Source: Bradyrhizobium iriomotense
GTDB taxonomy: Bacteria > Pseudomonadota > Alphaproteobacteria > Rhizobiales > Xanthobacteraceae
Assembly: GCF_018130765.1 (NCBI RefSeq)
Contig: NZ_JAFCJZ010000002.1
Span: 372,001-436,000, forward strand
Length of the DNA: 64,000 bases
Reading direction: 5' to 3'
The notes below the pieces were generated by a model. The model did not search any database and had not been told where the DNA came from. It saw only the letters and a program-made list of their open reading frames with translations. Numbering within the stretch: position 1 is the stretch's first letter; each line of letters opens with the position of its first letter. Positions 8,544-16,501 of this stretch are shown in pieces. The position numbers and the translations under genes are program-made.

Positions 8544-8612
8544 TTGGCAAAATCTACATTCGAGGGCATGGGCCGGCGCCAGTTGCCGGCGTGAACCGCC
8601 GAACCGGAAGAC

Positions 8613-11600
8613 ATGCCGCAAATGGCGCGAGAGGCTGCCGCTGGATTTGTGTCGCGAGCCCGCGCCTTGGCGCGGCGGCTGTCGCGTCATGTCCGCAAAG
8701 CGCCGGTGCTGGCAGCCTGCCTCCTGATCGGCCTCACGGCGCCCGGCCGGGCCGCCGATGCTATCAGGGGCGAAGCGAGTTTTTCGGCCGGCGGCGGCTT
8801 TGCCCGTCTCGTCATCAAGCTCGGCGAGGATGTTCCGTCCGAGGTGACGACGGCCGGCTCCATCCTCATCATCCGCTTCGACCGTCCCGTCGACGTTCCC
8901 GTCGACCGCGTTCCGGAAGGCGCGCCCGACTACGTCAACTCGGCCCGCCGCGATCCTGACGGCGGCGCCATCCGCCTGTCGCTGGCACGGCGCGTCACCG
9001 TCAACACCATGAACGCCGGCGAGCGCACCTTCATCGACCTCCTGCCGGAGGGCTGGAAGGGGCCGCCGCCGAGCCTGCCCATGGACGTGGTCAAGGAGCT
9101 CGCCGAGCGCGCCCGTCTCGCCGAACGGGCGCTGCGTGCCCAGCGCGCCGCGGCCGAGACCAAGAAGCGTCCGCAGATCCGCGTGCGCGCCTCGGTGCAG
9201 CCGACCTTCGTGCGCTTCGTGTTCGAGATGCCGGACGGCGTCGGCGTGTCCTCCGTGCTCAACGAGCAGAAGCTCACGCTCATGTTCAACGCCAACCTCA
9301 ATTTCGACCTCGCGGACGCGGTCGTCGCCGCGCCGCCGAACGTCGCCTCGATCAAGCAGAAGGCCGACATCGACCAGACCAGCGTCGAGATCGCGCTGAT
9401 CGGCGATTCCGACGTGCACTCCTTCCGCGACGACAAGAACTACGTCGTCGACGTCTCCTTCCAGCCGGACAAGGGCAAGACGGCAGCGACGGCCGAGTCA
9501 GTGATCGCGCAGGCCAAGCCCACCGGCCACGCACCGGCGCCTGCGCCGGAAAAGCCGGCGGCCGAGAAGCCGAAGGATGCGCATCGCGAGATCGCGCCGC
9601 CGACGTCGGAGACGATTGCGCGCGAGGCCAAGATCGATGTGAAGCCGGAAGCGCCCGCCGCGATGCCGGCCGCCGAAGCGCCGAAGCCGGCTCCCGCGGT
9701 CGCCGCCGAAGCGCTGAAGGAACCGCTGAAGGAAGTTCCGAACCCGGCGCCTGTTGCCGAAGCTCCGGTTACGCCTGCCAAGCCCGCAATGGCTGAGGCG
9801 CCCAAGGAGGTCGTGACGGAAGCGGCGAAGGAGCCGGTCAAGGAAGCTGCCAAGGAAGCCACGAAGGTCGAGGCGGCGCCGCCGCAGCCCGCCGTGGCCA
9901 GCGTCGATGCGCGCCGCGACAGCGACGGCCTGCGCGTCACGTTCCCGCTTCAGGTCTCGACCCCTGCGGCGGCGTTCCGCCGCGGCGATACCATCTGGCT
10001 GCTGTTCGATACACCGAAGCCGATCGACGTCGAGGCGATCCGCGCCAAGGGCGGCGCGATGATCGGAGAGGTCGGCCGCATCCCGCTCGACAAGGGACAG
10101 GCGGTGCGCATCCGTCTCACCCGGCCGCTGGTCTACTCGCTGACGAGCGAGGAGGTCGGCAAGGAGACCAACTGGCTGCTGACCCTTGCCGACAAGATCC
10201 AGGCGACACCGCTGCCGCTGATGATGTCGCGCAACATCACCGATCCCGCGCTCGCCAACATCGCGATCCCCTTTGCCAATCCGGGCCAGCTGCACAAGCT
10301 GACCGATCCCGATGCCGGCGACACGCTCTACGTCGTCACCGGGCAGCGGCCGGTGCGCGGCTTCATCAAGCGGCAGGACCTCGTCGATCTCTCGCTGCTG
10401 GAATCCGCGCACGGCATCGCGATCCGTCCGAACTCCGACGAGGTCGGCATCGAGGTCGGGTCCGACAAGGTTATCCTCGGCAAGAAGGGCGGGCTGACGC
10501 TGTCTCCGGTCGACATCTCCGCCGAGCGGGCGCCGACCGCGGTGCGCCCGATCTTCAGCCCGGAAGCCTGGCGCAAGGGGCAGTCGGAGAATTTCTGGAC
10601 CCGGCAGAGCGATCTGGTCATGGCGATTGCCGCCGTCGAACCGGCGATGCGCTCGCTGCCGCGGCTCGACCTCGCGCAGTTCTACATGTCGCGCGCGATG
10701 TATCACGAGGCCAAGGCCGTGACCGAGTTGATGCTGGCCGATCCGCTCAACAAGGAAGAGAGCGGCGCCCTGATCATGCACGCGATCGCAAGCATCCTGA
10801 TCGGCCGGCCGGCCCAGGGCCTGAAGGACCTCGCCAATCCCGTGATCGGCAACAGCCATGACTCCCAGCTCTGGAAGGCGCTCGCTTACGCGCGGCAGGG
10901 CAAATGGGCGGACGCGCGCGAGAAGTTCAAGAACGTCGAATTCGCCATCGCCTCGCTGCCGCTCGACGTCCAGCGTATCGTGACCATGGACGCGATGCGG
11001 GCTTCGCTCGAAGTGAAAGACTATGCCGGCGCCTCCAAGCGCCGCAGCGAGCTCGAGGTGGTCGGCGTCTCGCCCGAGGCGGCGCCCGGCTTTGCCGTGT
11101 TGCGCGGCCGGCTCGGCGAGGCACTCGGCCACGACAAGGACGCGCTCGACGACTACCAGTTTGCGGTCGCCTCGAACGATCGCCTGGCTGCGGCAGAGGC
11201 CAAGCAGCTCGAGGTCGCGCTGCGCCAGAAGCGCGACGAGATCGGCAAGGAAGACGCGCTACGCGAGCTCGAGACACTGTCGATGACCTGGCGCGGCGAT
11301 GCGATCGAGGTCAAGACGCTGCAGATGCTGTCGCAGCTGTATGCTGCGAACGGACGCTACCGTGATGCGCTCACGGCGGCGCGCACCGCAACGAGGCTGC
11401 AGCCGAACGCCGAAGCCTCGCGCCAGGCGCAGGACCTCGCCTCCGAGCTGTTCACCCAGATCTTCCTGGGGCCCAAGGGCGACGAGCTGCCGGTGGTCGA
11501 AGCGCTCGGCATGTTCTACGAGTTTCGCGAGCTGACGCCGATCGGCCGGCGCGGCGACGAGCTGATCCGGCGTCTGGCCGACCGTCTCGCCTCGATCGAT

Positions 11601-12335
11601 CTGCTCGACCAGGCCGCCGAGCTCTTGCAATACCAGGTCGACCACCGCCTCGAAGGCGCCGCCCGCGCCCAGGTTGCCGCGCGCCTGTCCATGATCTATC
11701 TCGCCAACCGCAGGCCCGACAAGGCGATCTCGGCGCTGCGCGCAAGCCGCATCAGCGATCTCTCCGGTGAGCTCAGGCAGCAGCGCCTCCTGCTGGAAGC
11801 GCGCGCGCAGAGCGACGTCGGCCGTCACGATCTCGCGCTCGACATCGTCTCCAACGTCTCCGGGCGCGAGGTGCTCCGCCTGCGTTCCGACATCTTCTGG
11901 GCGGCGCGGCGCTGGCGCGAGTCCGCCGAGCAGATCGAGCTGTACTACGGCGAGCGCTTCCGCGATTTCAAGCCGCTCAACGCGGTGGAGAAGAGCGACA
12001 TCATCCGCGCCGCCGTCGGCTACGCGCTCGCCGACGATTCGATCGGCCTGTCGCGCTTCCGCGAGAAATACGCGCCGCTGATGAGCGAGAGCGCCGATCG
12101 TCTCGCCTTCGACATCGCCAGCAAGCCGGCCGCGGCCTCCAGCGCCGAATTCGCCGAGATCGCCAAGCTCGCCGCCAGCGTCGATACGCTGGATGGCTTC
12201 CTGCGCGAAATGAAGCAGCGCTTCCCCGACGCCACCGCCCGCGCACCGGCCTCGCCGCAGGCCAGGGACGAGAGCGACCACACCGGCTCGCTGCCCACGA
12301 TCCCCGCCGTGCGGCAGATCAAGATGACGCGGTAG
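8613..12335 (+). CDS. Large periplasmic AMIN-like/TPR protein in flagellar operon
   Basis: 1240 residues. The N-terminus has a signal peptide or anchor (about 20-48, ending G-R-A-A-D-A). Residues about 50-150 form a beta-rich AMIN-like domain. A Lys/Ala/Pro/Glu-rich low-complexity linker covers about 300-430, followed by a second AMIN-like beta domain (about 430-530: D-G-L-R-V-T-F-P-L and R-R-G-D-T-I-W-L-L-F-D). The C-terminal 550 residues are TPR-like helical repeats with A-R-x-A-x-x-L-Q-P-N-A-E-A-S signatures. It probably acts in the periplasm as a peptidoglycan-linked scaffold for the flagellar motor. Position after motE and a private CtrA box support a flagellar role. I do not recognise a named gene. 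Start chosen for the GGAAG site just upstream. Confidence 0.75.
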   Translation: MPQMAREAAAGFVSRARALARRLSRHVRKAPVLAACLLIGLTAPGRAADAIRGEASFSAGGGFARLVIKLGEDVPSEVTTAGSILIIRFDRPVDVPVDRVPEGAPDYVNSARRDPDGGAIRLSLARRVTVNTMNAGERTFIDLLPEGWKGPPPSLPMDVVKELAERARLAERALRAQRAAAETKKRPQIRVRASVQPTFVRFVFEMPDGVGVSSVLNEQKLTLMFNANLNFDLADAVVAAPPNVASIKQKADIDQTSVEIALIGDSDVHSFRDDKNYVVDVSFQPDKGKTAATAESVIAQAKPTGHAPAPAPEKPAAEKPKDAHREIAPPTSETIAREAKIDVKPEAPAAMPAAEAPKPAPAVAAEALKEPLKEVPNPAPVAEAPVTPAKPAMAEAPKEVVTEAAKEPVKEAAKEATKVEAAPPQPAVASVDARRDSDGLRVTFPLQVSTPAAAFRRGDTIWLLFDTPKPIDVEAIRAKGGAMIGEVGRIPLDKGQAVRIRLTRPLVYSLTSEEVGKETNWLLTLADKIQATPLPLMMSRNITDPALANIAIPFANPGQLHKLTDPDAGDTLYVVTGQRPVRGFIKRQDLVDLSLLESAHGIAIRPNSDEVGIEVGSDKVILGKKGGLTLSPVDISAERAPTAVRPIFSPEAWRKGQSENFWTRQSDLVMAIAAVEPAMRSLPRLDLAQFYMSRAMYHEAKAVTELMLADPLNKEESGALIMHAIASILIGRPAQGLKDLANPVIGNSHDSQLWKALAYARQGKWADAREKFKNVEFAIASLPLDVQRIVTMDAMRASLEVKDYAGASKRRSELEVVGVSPEAAPGFAVLRGRLGEALGHDKDALDDYQFAVASNDRLAAAEAKQLEVALRQKRDEIGKEDALRELETLSMTWRGDAIEVKTLQMLSQLYAANGRYRDALTAARTATRLQPNAEASRQAQDLASELFTQIFLGPKGDELPVVEALGMFYEFRELTPIGRRGDELIRRLADRLASIDLLDQAAELLQYQVDHRLEGAARAQVAARLSMIYLANRRPDKAISALRASRISDLSGELRQQRLLLEARAQSDVGRHDLALDIVSNVSGREVLRLRSDIFWAARRWRESAEQIELYYGERFRDFKPLNAVEKSDIIRAAVGYALADDSIGLSRFREKYAPLMSESADRLAFDIASKPAAASSAEFAEIAKLAASVDTLDGFLREMKQRFPDATARAPASPQARDESDHTGSLPTIPAVRQIKMTR

Positions 12336-12416
12336 GAACTCTGCTACCTCTGGACCTCTCGACAGCTGCCCCGTGAGGCGGCAACCTGCACGTCTTCATG
12401 CCGGGAGAGGGACGAT

Positions 12417-12653
12417 ATGAGCAAGCCTGCCAAGACCGAAGCCGAACTCATTGCCATGGCGCGGGCCGAATTGAAGGCCCATGTCGATGGCCCGGACGGC
12501 TTCGCCATCTCCATCGTTCGCGACGGCGATACCTGGGAGTTCCGCGTCGATGCCGATCAGGCCACGCGGGACCGGCCCGGCTTCCCCGAAAGCGTCGCCA
12601 TGCTGGTCCAGATCGGCGACCATCTCAGCAAGCAGTATGATGTGAAGGGGTAG
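12417..12653 (+). CDS. Small conserved hypothetical protein
   Basis: 78 residues, soluble, acidic, with a good GGGAGAGG ribosome binding site a few bases before the ATG. The fold looks alpha-beta: a helical K-A-E-L-I-A-M-A-R-A-E-L-K start, a beta hairpin around I-S-I-V-R-D-G-D-T-W-E-F-R-V, then a helix. No family is recognised. It lies 80 bp after the TPR gene and may be read from the same transcript. Confidence 0.6.
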   Translation: MSKPAKTEAELIAMARAELKAHVDGPDGFAISIVRDGDTWEFRVDADQATRDRPGFPESVAMLVQIGDHLSKQYDVKG

Positions 12654-12700
12654 GGGGCGTAGCCTCGAACGTCGTGCCATTGAACGCGCGACATGCGCGG

Positions 12701-12820
12701 TGTCATCGCCCGCGAAGGCGGGCGATCCAGTATTCCAGAGACGGCGGTGATGGAATCGAGAAGCCGCGGCGTACTGGATGCCCCGCCCCCGTGCGCAATT
12801 GCGCACTAGGCGGGGCATGA
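12701..12820. repeat. Palindromic repeat, family B copy 1
   Basis: TGTCATCGCCCGCG at the left and GGCGGGGCATGA at the right flank inner arms containing ATTCCAGAGACGGCG and GTGCGCAATTGCGCAC. The copy at 34961-35084 carries the same inner modules in reverse order. It separates the small gene at 12417 from fliP and may help terminate both convergent transcripts. Confidence 0.7.
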
Positions 12821-12832
12821 CGGAGGCGGCCG

Positions 12833-13585
12833 CTACCCCCCGTAACTCTGCACCAAACTCCCCGCCACCAGCGACCAGCCGTCGACCAGGACGAAGAAAA
12901 TCAGCTTGAACGGCAGCGAGATCGTCGCGGGCGGCAGCATCATCATGCCCATCGACATCAGCACCGAGGCGACGACGAGGTCGATGATCAGGAAGGGGAG
13001 GAACAGCAGGAAGCCGATCTCGAAGGCGCGCTTCAGCTCGGAGATCATGAAGGCGGGGACGAGGATGCGGAGCGCGAGGTCGTCGGGCGTGGCGGGCGGC
13101 GGCTCGCCGGAGAGGTCGAGGAACAGCTTGAGATCCTTCTCGCGCACGTTCTTCTGCATGAAGCCGCGCAAGGGGACGGAGGCACGCTGGAGCGCGTCCT
13201 CGACACTGACCTGGTTGGCGACGAGCGGACGGATGCCGTCGTCATAGGATTTTTGCAGCACCGGCCCCATCACGAAGAAGGTGAGGAACATTGCGAGCGC
13301 AATGATCACCGAGTTCGGCGGCGCGGTCGCCGTGCCCATCGCGGTGCGCAGCAGCGACAGCACGACCACGATGCGCGTGAACGACGTCATCATGATCAGG
13401 ATCGACGGCGCGATCGAGAGCACCGTGAGCAGCGCGATCAGCTGGATCGCGCGCTCGGTGACGCCGCCGCCCTGGCCGCCGAGATTGATGCTGATGTCCT
13501 GCGCATGCGCAAGGCTTGCGAGCGAAGCCGCACCGACCAGGACAGAAAGGAAAAGAACTCTACGCGGGAGGGCTGGCAGCCTCAC
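12833..13585 (-). CDS. fliP: Flagellar export apparatus protein FliP
   Basis: 250 residues. A cleavable signal peptide (first 28 residues, ending A-H-A) precedes the FliP body. Four membrane segments flank a periplasmic loop, with conserved F-x-R-I-V-V-V-L-S-L-L-R, N-x-V-I-I-A-L-A-M-F-L-T-F-F and E-L-K-R-A-F-x-I-G-F-L-L-F-L-P-F-L-I-I-D-L-V-V. FliP forms the core of the FliPQR export gate. The M-M-M-L-P-P region near the C-terminus is standard. It overlaps fliO by 4 bp on the minus strand. fliQ and fliR lie separately at 16.2 kb on the plus strand. Confidence 0.96.
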   Translation of the reverse strand: MRLPALPRRVLFLSVLVGAASLASLAHAQDISINLGGQGGGVTERAIQLIALLTVLSIAPSILIMMTSFTRIVVVLSLLRTAMGTATAPPNSVIIALAMFLTFFVMGPVLQKSYDDGIRPLVANQVSVEDALQRASVPLRGFMQKNVREKDLKLFLDLSGEPPPATPDDLALRILVPAFMISELKRAFEIGFLLFLPFLIIDLVVASVLMSMGMMMLPPATISLPFKLIFFVLVDGWSLVAGSLVQSYGG

Positions 13586-14574
13586 GAAGACGGCTTCGGA
13601 CGGCCGAGCAGCGAGGCCATCTCGTCTTCGAGATTCTCAAAGCTGGTCTTCTCCGCGGCGGGCTTCGGCGGCGGGGCCGCAGGTGCCGGCGGCTCGCTGC
13701 GCGCCACGCGCGGCGGAGCGGCGGGCGGCTCCGGCGCAACCGGAGGCGCGACCGTTTCGCCGGCCGGGCGGCGCAGGGCGGCCTCCAGCCGCTGCGCCAT
13801 TTCGGCAAGATTCTGCTCGGCGCTCGAGGGCGCAGCAGCGGCGGGTGCCGGCGGCGGAACGGGCGGGGCCTGCGGCACCGGCGGAGGCGGCGGCGGCGCG
13901 GGGGCGCGCTCGGCGCGCACCGGCGGCATCTTTGCCGGCTCGCTCTGGCGCGGCGGACGCGGCATCAGCGGCGGCTCGCTGCGGGCAATACGCGGTGGCA
14001 GCGGTTCGGGCCGCGGCTCGCGCTCGGGGCGCGGCGCCATCGGCTCCGGCGGAAAGCCGGGCAGGGCCGGCTCACTGCGGCGTTCGGCCAAGGCGGGCGC
14101 GGGCCGGCGCACTTCGTCGGCGAAGGACGGCCGCGCGGGCCGCGGCGGCGGCTCGGGCATTTGCGGCTCGGGATGATCGAGCAGTTCGGGCCGTGGCGCT
14201 TCGTCGGCCCAGGCACCGGCATCGGGCATGGGGGCGAGGCGCGGCGGTTCGGCGGCATTGGAGCGCTGCGGGAGCTGGTCGCGGCCGGGCGCGGCGCGCA
14301 CGATATTGGGCTCGACGACGATGTCGGTCGGGCCGCCGATCATCAGGAGATGCTCGACATTGTCGCGCCGGACCAGCACCAGGCGGCGCCGGCCATCGAC
14401 CGCGGCGGCATCGATCACGGCGAGCCGGGGCATCCGGCCGCGCTGGGTGTTGGCGCCGATCCGGTTGCCGGCGAATCGGCGAACCAGCCATGCAGCGACG
14501 CCGATCAACGCCAGAACGACGATGAACGCGACGATGAAGGTGATAGGGCTGCCTTGCATACTTGTCCCCGACAA
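13582..14574 (-). CDS. fliO: Flagellar biosynthesis protein FliO, long Pro-rich form
   Basis: 330 residues. A single membrane helix near residues 10-30 is followed by the FliO cytoplasmic domain (about 35-110: R-G-R-M-P-R-L-A-V-I-D, R-R-L-V-L-V-R-R-D-N-V-E-H-L-L-M-I-G-G-P-T-D-I-V-V-E). FliO acts as a chaperone for FliP complex assembly. The remaining ~200 residues are a Pro/Ala/Arg low-complexity tail, far longer than enterobacterial FliO (about 120 residues). R-S-E-P-P and R-P-A-R-P-S-type short repeats fill it. The last 10 residues overlap the fliP start. The alternative start 5 codons in (M-Q-G-S-P) is possible. Confidence 0.88.
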   Translation of the reverse strand: MSGTSMQGSPITFIVAFIVVLALIGVAAWLVRRFAGNRIGANTQRGRMPRLAVIDAAAVDGRRRLVLVRRDNVEHLLMIGGPTDIVVEPNIVRAAPGRDQLPQRSNAAEPPRLAPMPDAGAWADEAPRPELLDHPEPQMPEPPPRPARPSFADEVRRPAPALAERRSEPALPGFPPEPMAPRPEREPRPEPLPPRIARSEPPLMPRPPRQSEPAKMPPVRAERAPAPPPPPPVPQAPPVPPPAPAAAAPSSAEQNLAEMAQRLEAALRRPAGETVAPPVAPEPPAAPPRVARSEPPAPAAPPPKPAAEKTSFENLEDEMASLLGRPKPSS

Positions 14575-14656
14575 ATGGCGCTTTTCTCGTGCCCATGGTC
14601 AGATGCGCCAACCATCGGCGTCGGATGCCCCAAACTGCGATTTCTTAACGTCCCAC

Positions 14657-14669
14657 GGCAAGTTTTGCC
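14657..14669. promoter_or_regulatory. Flagellar 13-bp element, copy 2
   Basis: GGCAAGTTTTGCC, extended to the near-perfect palindrome ACGGCAA-GTT-TTGCCGT (14655-14671), about 80 bp upstream of the fliO start. It is the most symmetric of the three flagellar copies. Confidence 0.5.
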
Positions 14670-14827
14670 GTCCCCAACTCTTAATAACCTATGAATCGCT
14701 CGATCCAAAACGACTTCTTGGCCCGTGCGTATGCCGCCAAGCGGTTGGGTTAATGCCGCTTTTTGATGCGTAGAATCACGGGATCGCAAGGTCGTGTCCC
14801 GCCTGGGGACATGTCCCGGCGGTATCC

Positions 14828-14842
14828 TTAACCACCTGTTAA
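14828..14842. promoter_or_regulatory. CtrA box between fliO and flgB
   Basis: TTAA-CCACCTG-TTAA, followed by CCAT, is a perfect CtrA consensus box 65 bp before flgB. It lies in the 332-bp region between the divergent fliOP and flgBC-fliE-fliQR-flhB operons and could serve either. CckA, the kinase that controls CtrA phosphorylation, is encoded at the end of the plus-strand operon. Confidence 0.7.
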
Positions 14843-14852
14843 CCATACAGGC

Positions 14853-14865
14853 GGCAAATTCTGCC
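14853..14865. promoter_or_regulatory. Flagellar 13-bp element, copy 3
   Basis: GGCAAATTCTGCC followed by TAGCT, 10 bp after the CtrA box and about 40 bp before flgB. The downstream flank TAGCT is shared with the fliL-side copy at 5401. The site overlaps the expected core promoter. Confidence 0.5.
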
Positions 14866-14906
14866 TAGCTTCGGACACAAGTCCGACGGCGGAAGGAGCC
14901 GCAACG

Positions 14907-15311
14907 ATGTCCATCAACGACCTCCCGGTGCTGTCGGCGCTTCGCACCAAGATGCAGTGGCACCAGGAGCGCCAGCGCGTCCTGTCCGAGAACGTCTCCA
15001 ACTCCGATACGCCCAAATTCCGGCCGCGCGACCTGGTCGAGCCGAAGCTCGACAAATCAGGCGCCGTCACCGGCTCGATGGGCCCGCTGAAGATGGCCGT
15101 CACCAGCGCTTCCCACATGACGCCCTCTGGCGCAGCTTCCGGATTCGACCAGAACAGGAATGCGGGTTTTGAAACACGCCCTGCGGGCAACGCCGTCAAT
15201 CTCGAAGAGGAGATGATGAAGTCCGCCAGCAACCAGATGGATTACGCGGCGGCGACCTCGCTCTATTCGAAGAGCCTGCACCTGCTCAAGACCGCGATCG
15301 GCAAGGGCTAG
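14907..15311 (+). CDS. flgB: Flagellar proximal rod protein FlgB
   Basis: 134 residues, normal FlgB length. The N-terminus has W-H-Q-E-R-Q-R-V-L-S-E-N-V-S-N-S-D-T-P-K-F-R-P-R-D-L and the C-terminal helix has L-E-E-E-M-M-K-S-A-S-N-Q-M-D-Y-x-A-A-x-x-L-Y-x-K-S-L-x-L-L-K-x-A-I-G. FlgB is a proximal rod subunit exported by the flagellar type III system. It has a good GGAAGGAG ribosome binding site and leads the plus-strand operon, with flgC 39 bp downstream. Confidence 0.96.
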   Translation: MSINDLPVLSALRTKMQWHQERQRVLSENVSNSDTPKFRPRDLVEPKLDKSGAVTGSMGPLKMAVTSASHMTPSGAASGFDQNRNAGFETRPAGNAVNLEEEMMKSASNQMDYAAATSLYSKSLHLLKTAIGKG

Positions 15312-15350
15312 AGCATGGTCCGGGAACAGCAGAGCTAGCGGAGGTGGATC

Positions 15351-15776
15351 ATGGCGAATGACAGCAGCGACTTTGCCCGCTCGATGGCGATCGCGACCTC
15401 CGGCCTGCGCGCGCAGGCGGGACGCATGCGGGTGATCTCGGAAAACATCGCGAACGCGGATTCGACCTCGCAGTCGGCGGGCGGCGATCCCTACCGGCGC
15501 AAGGTTCCGACCTTTTCCTCGGCGCTCGACCGCACCCTCGACGCGCAGGTCGTCACCCTCGGCAAGATCAAGCCCGACCAGTCCGCCTTCCGCGTCAGAT
15601 ACGAGCCGAACAATCCGGCTGCGGACGCGACCGGCAACGTCAAATATCCCAACGTGAACTCGGTGGTCGAGATGACCGACATGCGCGATGCGCAGCGGTC
15701 CTACGAGGCCAATCTCAACATCATCAGTGCGACGCGCCGGATGATCCAGCGCACGCTCGACATCCTCAAGAGCTGA
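15351..15776 (+). CDS. flgC: Flagellar proximal rod protein FlgC
   Basis: 141 residues. The N-terminal rod motif (A-T-S-G-L-R-A-Q-A-G-R-M-R-V-I-S-E-N-I-A-N-A-D-S) and the C-terminal V-N-S-V-V-E-M-T-D-M-R-D-A-Q-R-S-Y-E-A-N-L-N pattern are diagnostic of FlgC. It has a GGAGG ribosome binding site. It builds the proximal rod next to FlgB and FliE, whose genes flank it. Confidence 0.96.
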   Translation: MANDSSDFARSMAIATSGLRAQAGRMRVISENIANADSTSQSAGGDPYRRKVPTFSSALDRTLDAQVVTLGKIKPDQSAFRVRYEPNNPAADATGNVKYPNVNSVVEMTDMRDAQRSYEANLNIISATRRMIQRTLDILKS

Positions 15777-15792
15777 ACAGGACATTTGAGCC

Positions 15793-16107
15793 ATGGCATC
15801 ACCGACAATCGCCGCCAACGCCTATGCCAACCTCGCCCGCGTGCTGGAAAACAGTGGCGCCGGTGCCGGCAAGGGCAGCGAAGCAAGCGGGCAGTCCTTC
15901 GCTTCGCTCCTGAAAGACGCCGTCGGCAGCGTCATGGAATCCGGCCGCAAGTCCGACGCACAGACGGTGGCGATGGCCGCCGGCAAGGCCAACGTGATGG
16001 ACGTGGTGACGGCGGTCGCCGACACCGACGTCGCCGTCTCAACGCTGGTCTCGGTCCGCGACCGCGTGATCTCGGCGTATGAAGACATCATGAAGATGCC
16101 GATCTGA
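15793..16107 (+). CDS. fliE: Flagellar hook-basal body protein FliE
   Basis: 104 residues. It links the MS-ring to the rod. The N-terminus is Ala/Gly rich, followed by a helical domain with V-A-M-A-A-G-K-A-N-V-M-D-V-V-T-A-V-A-D-T-D-V-A-V-S-T-L and a C-terminal V-R-D-R-V-I-S-A-Y-E-D-I-M-K-M-P-I, matching the family end Y-x-E-I-M-x-M-x-I. It is third in the operon. An 80-bp palindromic repeat lies between it and fliQ. Confidence 0.94.
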   Translation: MASPTIAANAYANLARVLENSGAGAGKGSEASGQSFASLLKDAVGSVMESGRKSDAQTVAMAAGKANVMDVVTAVADTDVAVSTLVSVRDRVISAYEDIMKMPI

Positions 16108-16114
16108 CGAGGTT

Positions 16115-16194
16115 GTCATTCCGGGGCGGTGCGAAGCACCGAACCCGGAATCTCGAGATTCCGGGTTCTCGCTGCGCGAGCCCCGGAATGACGG
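16115..16194. repeat. Palindromic repeat, GTCATTCCGGGG family, copy 1
   Basis: GTCATTCCGGGGC at the left and GCCCCGGAATGAC at the right, with an inner AATCTCGAGATT palindrome. It sits inside the flagellar operon between fliE and fliQ. A related copy is at 31239-31346. The element is open in the fliQ frame. Confidence 0.75.
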
Positions 16195-16220
16195 AAATTA
16201 CTGGAAGTGAGAAATCGAAA

Positions 16221-16484
16221 ATGACCGGACCCGAAACCCTCGACGTCGCGCGTGATGCGATCTGGACCATCGTGATCGTGTCCTCGCCGCTGATGGTGGT
16301 CGGCCTCGTGGTCGGCGTGATCGTGTCGCTGTTCCAGGCGCTGACGCAGATCCAGGAGCAGACGCTGATCTACGTGCCGAAGATCCTGGCCATCTTCGCC
16401 ACGATGCTGTTGGCACTGCCGTTCATGGCCGACTCGCTCCATGCCCACATGCTGCGGATCTCGTCGCGAATCATCGGTGGCTGA
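16221..16484 (+). CDS. fliQ: Flagellar export gate protein FliQ
   Basis: 87 residues, normal length, from the ATG at 16221. The same frame stays open 36 codons upstream, but that extension is translated from the palindromic repeat and is not family-like. Two membrane helices (about 14-36 and 50-75) flank a Q-A-L-T-Q-I-Q-E-Q-T-L-x-x-V-P-K-I motif that is the hallmark of FliQ. It is part of the FliPQR export gate. A GAAAT-type weak ribosome binding site precedes it. Confidence 0.95.
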   Translation: MTGPETLDVARDAIWTIVIVSSPLMVVGLVVGVIVSLFQALTQIQEQTLIYVPKILAIFATMLLALPFMADSLHAHMLRISSRIIGG

Positions 16485-16501
16485 GGCACAATGCGAGCGT
16501 T

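Noticed and set aside
14853..14869. A sigma-54 promoter at the flagellar 13-bp element
   Set aside because: The GG and GC dinucleotides are not spaced by the required ten bases, so the -24/-12 pattern is not met.
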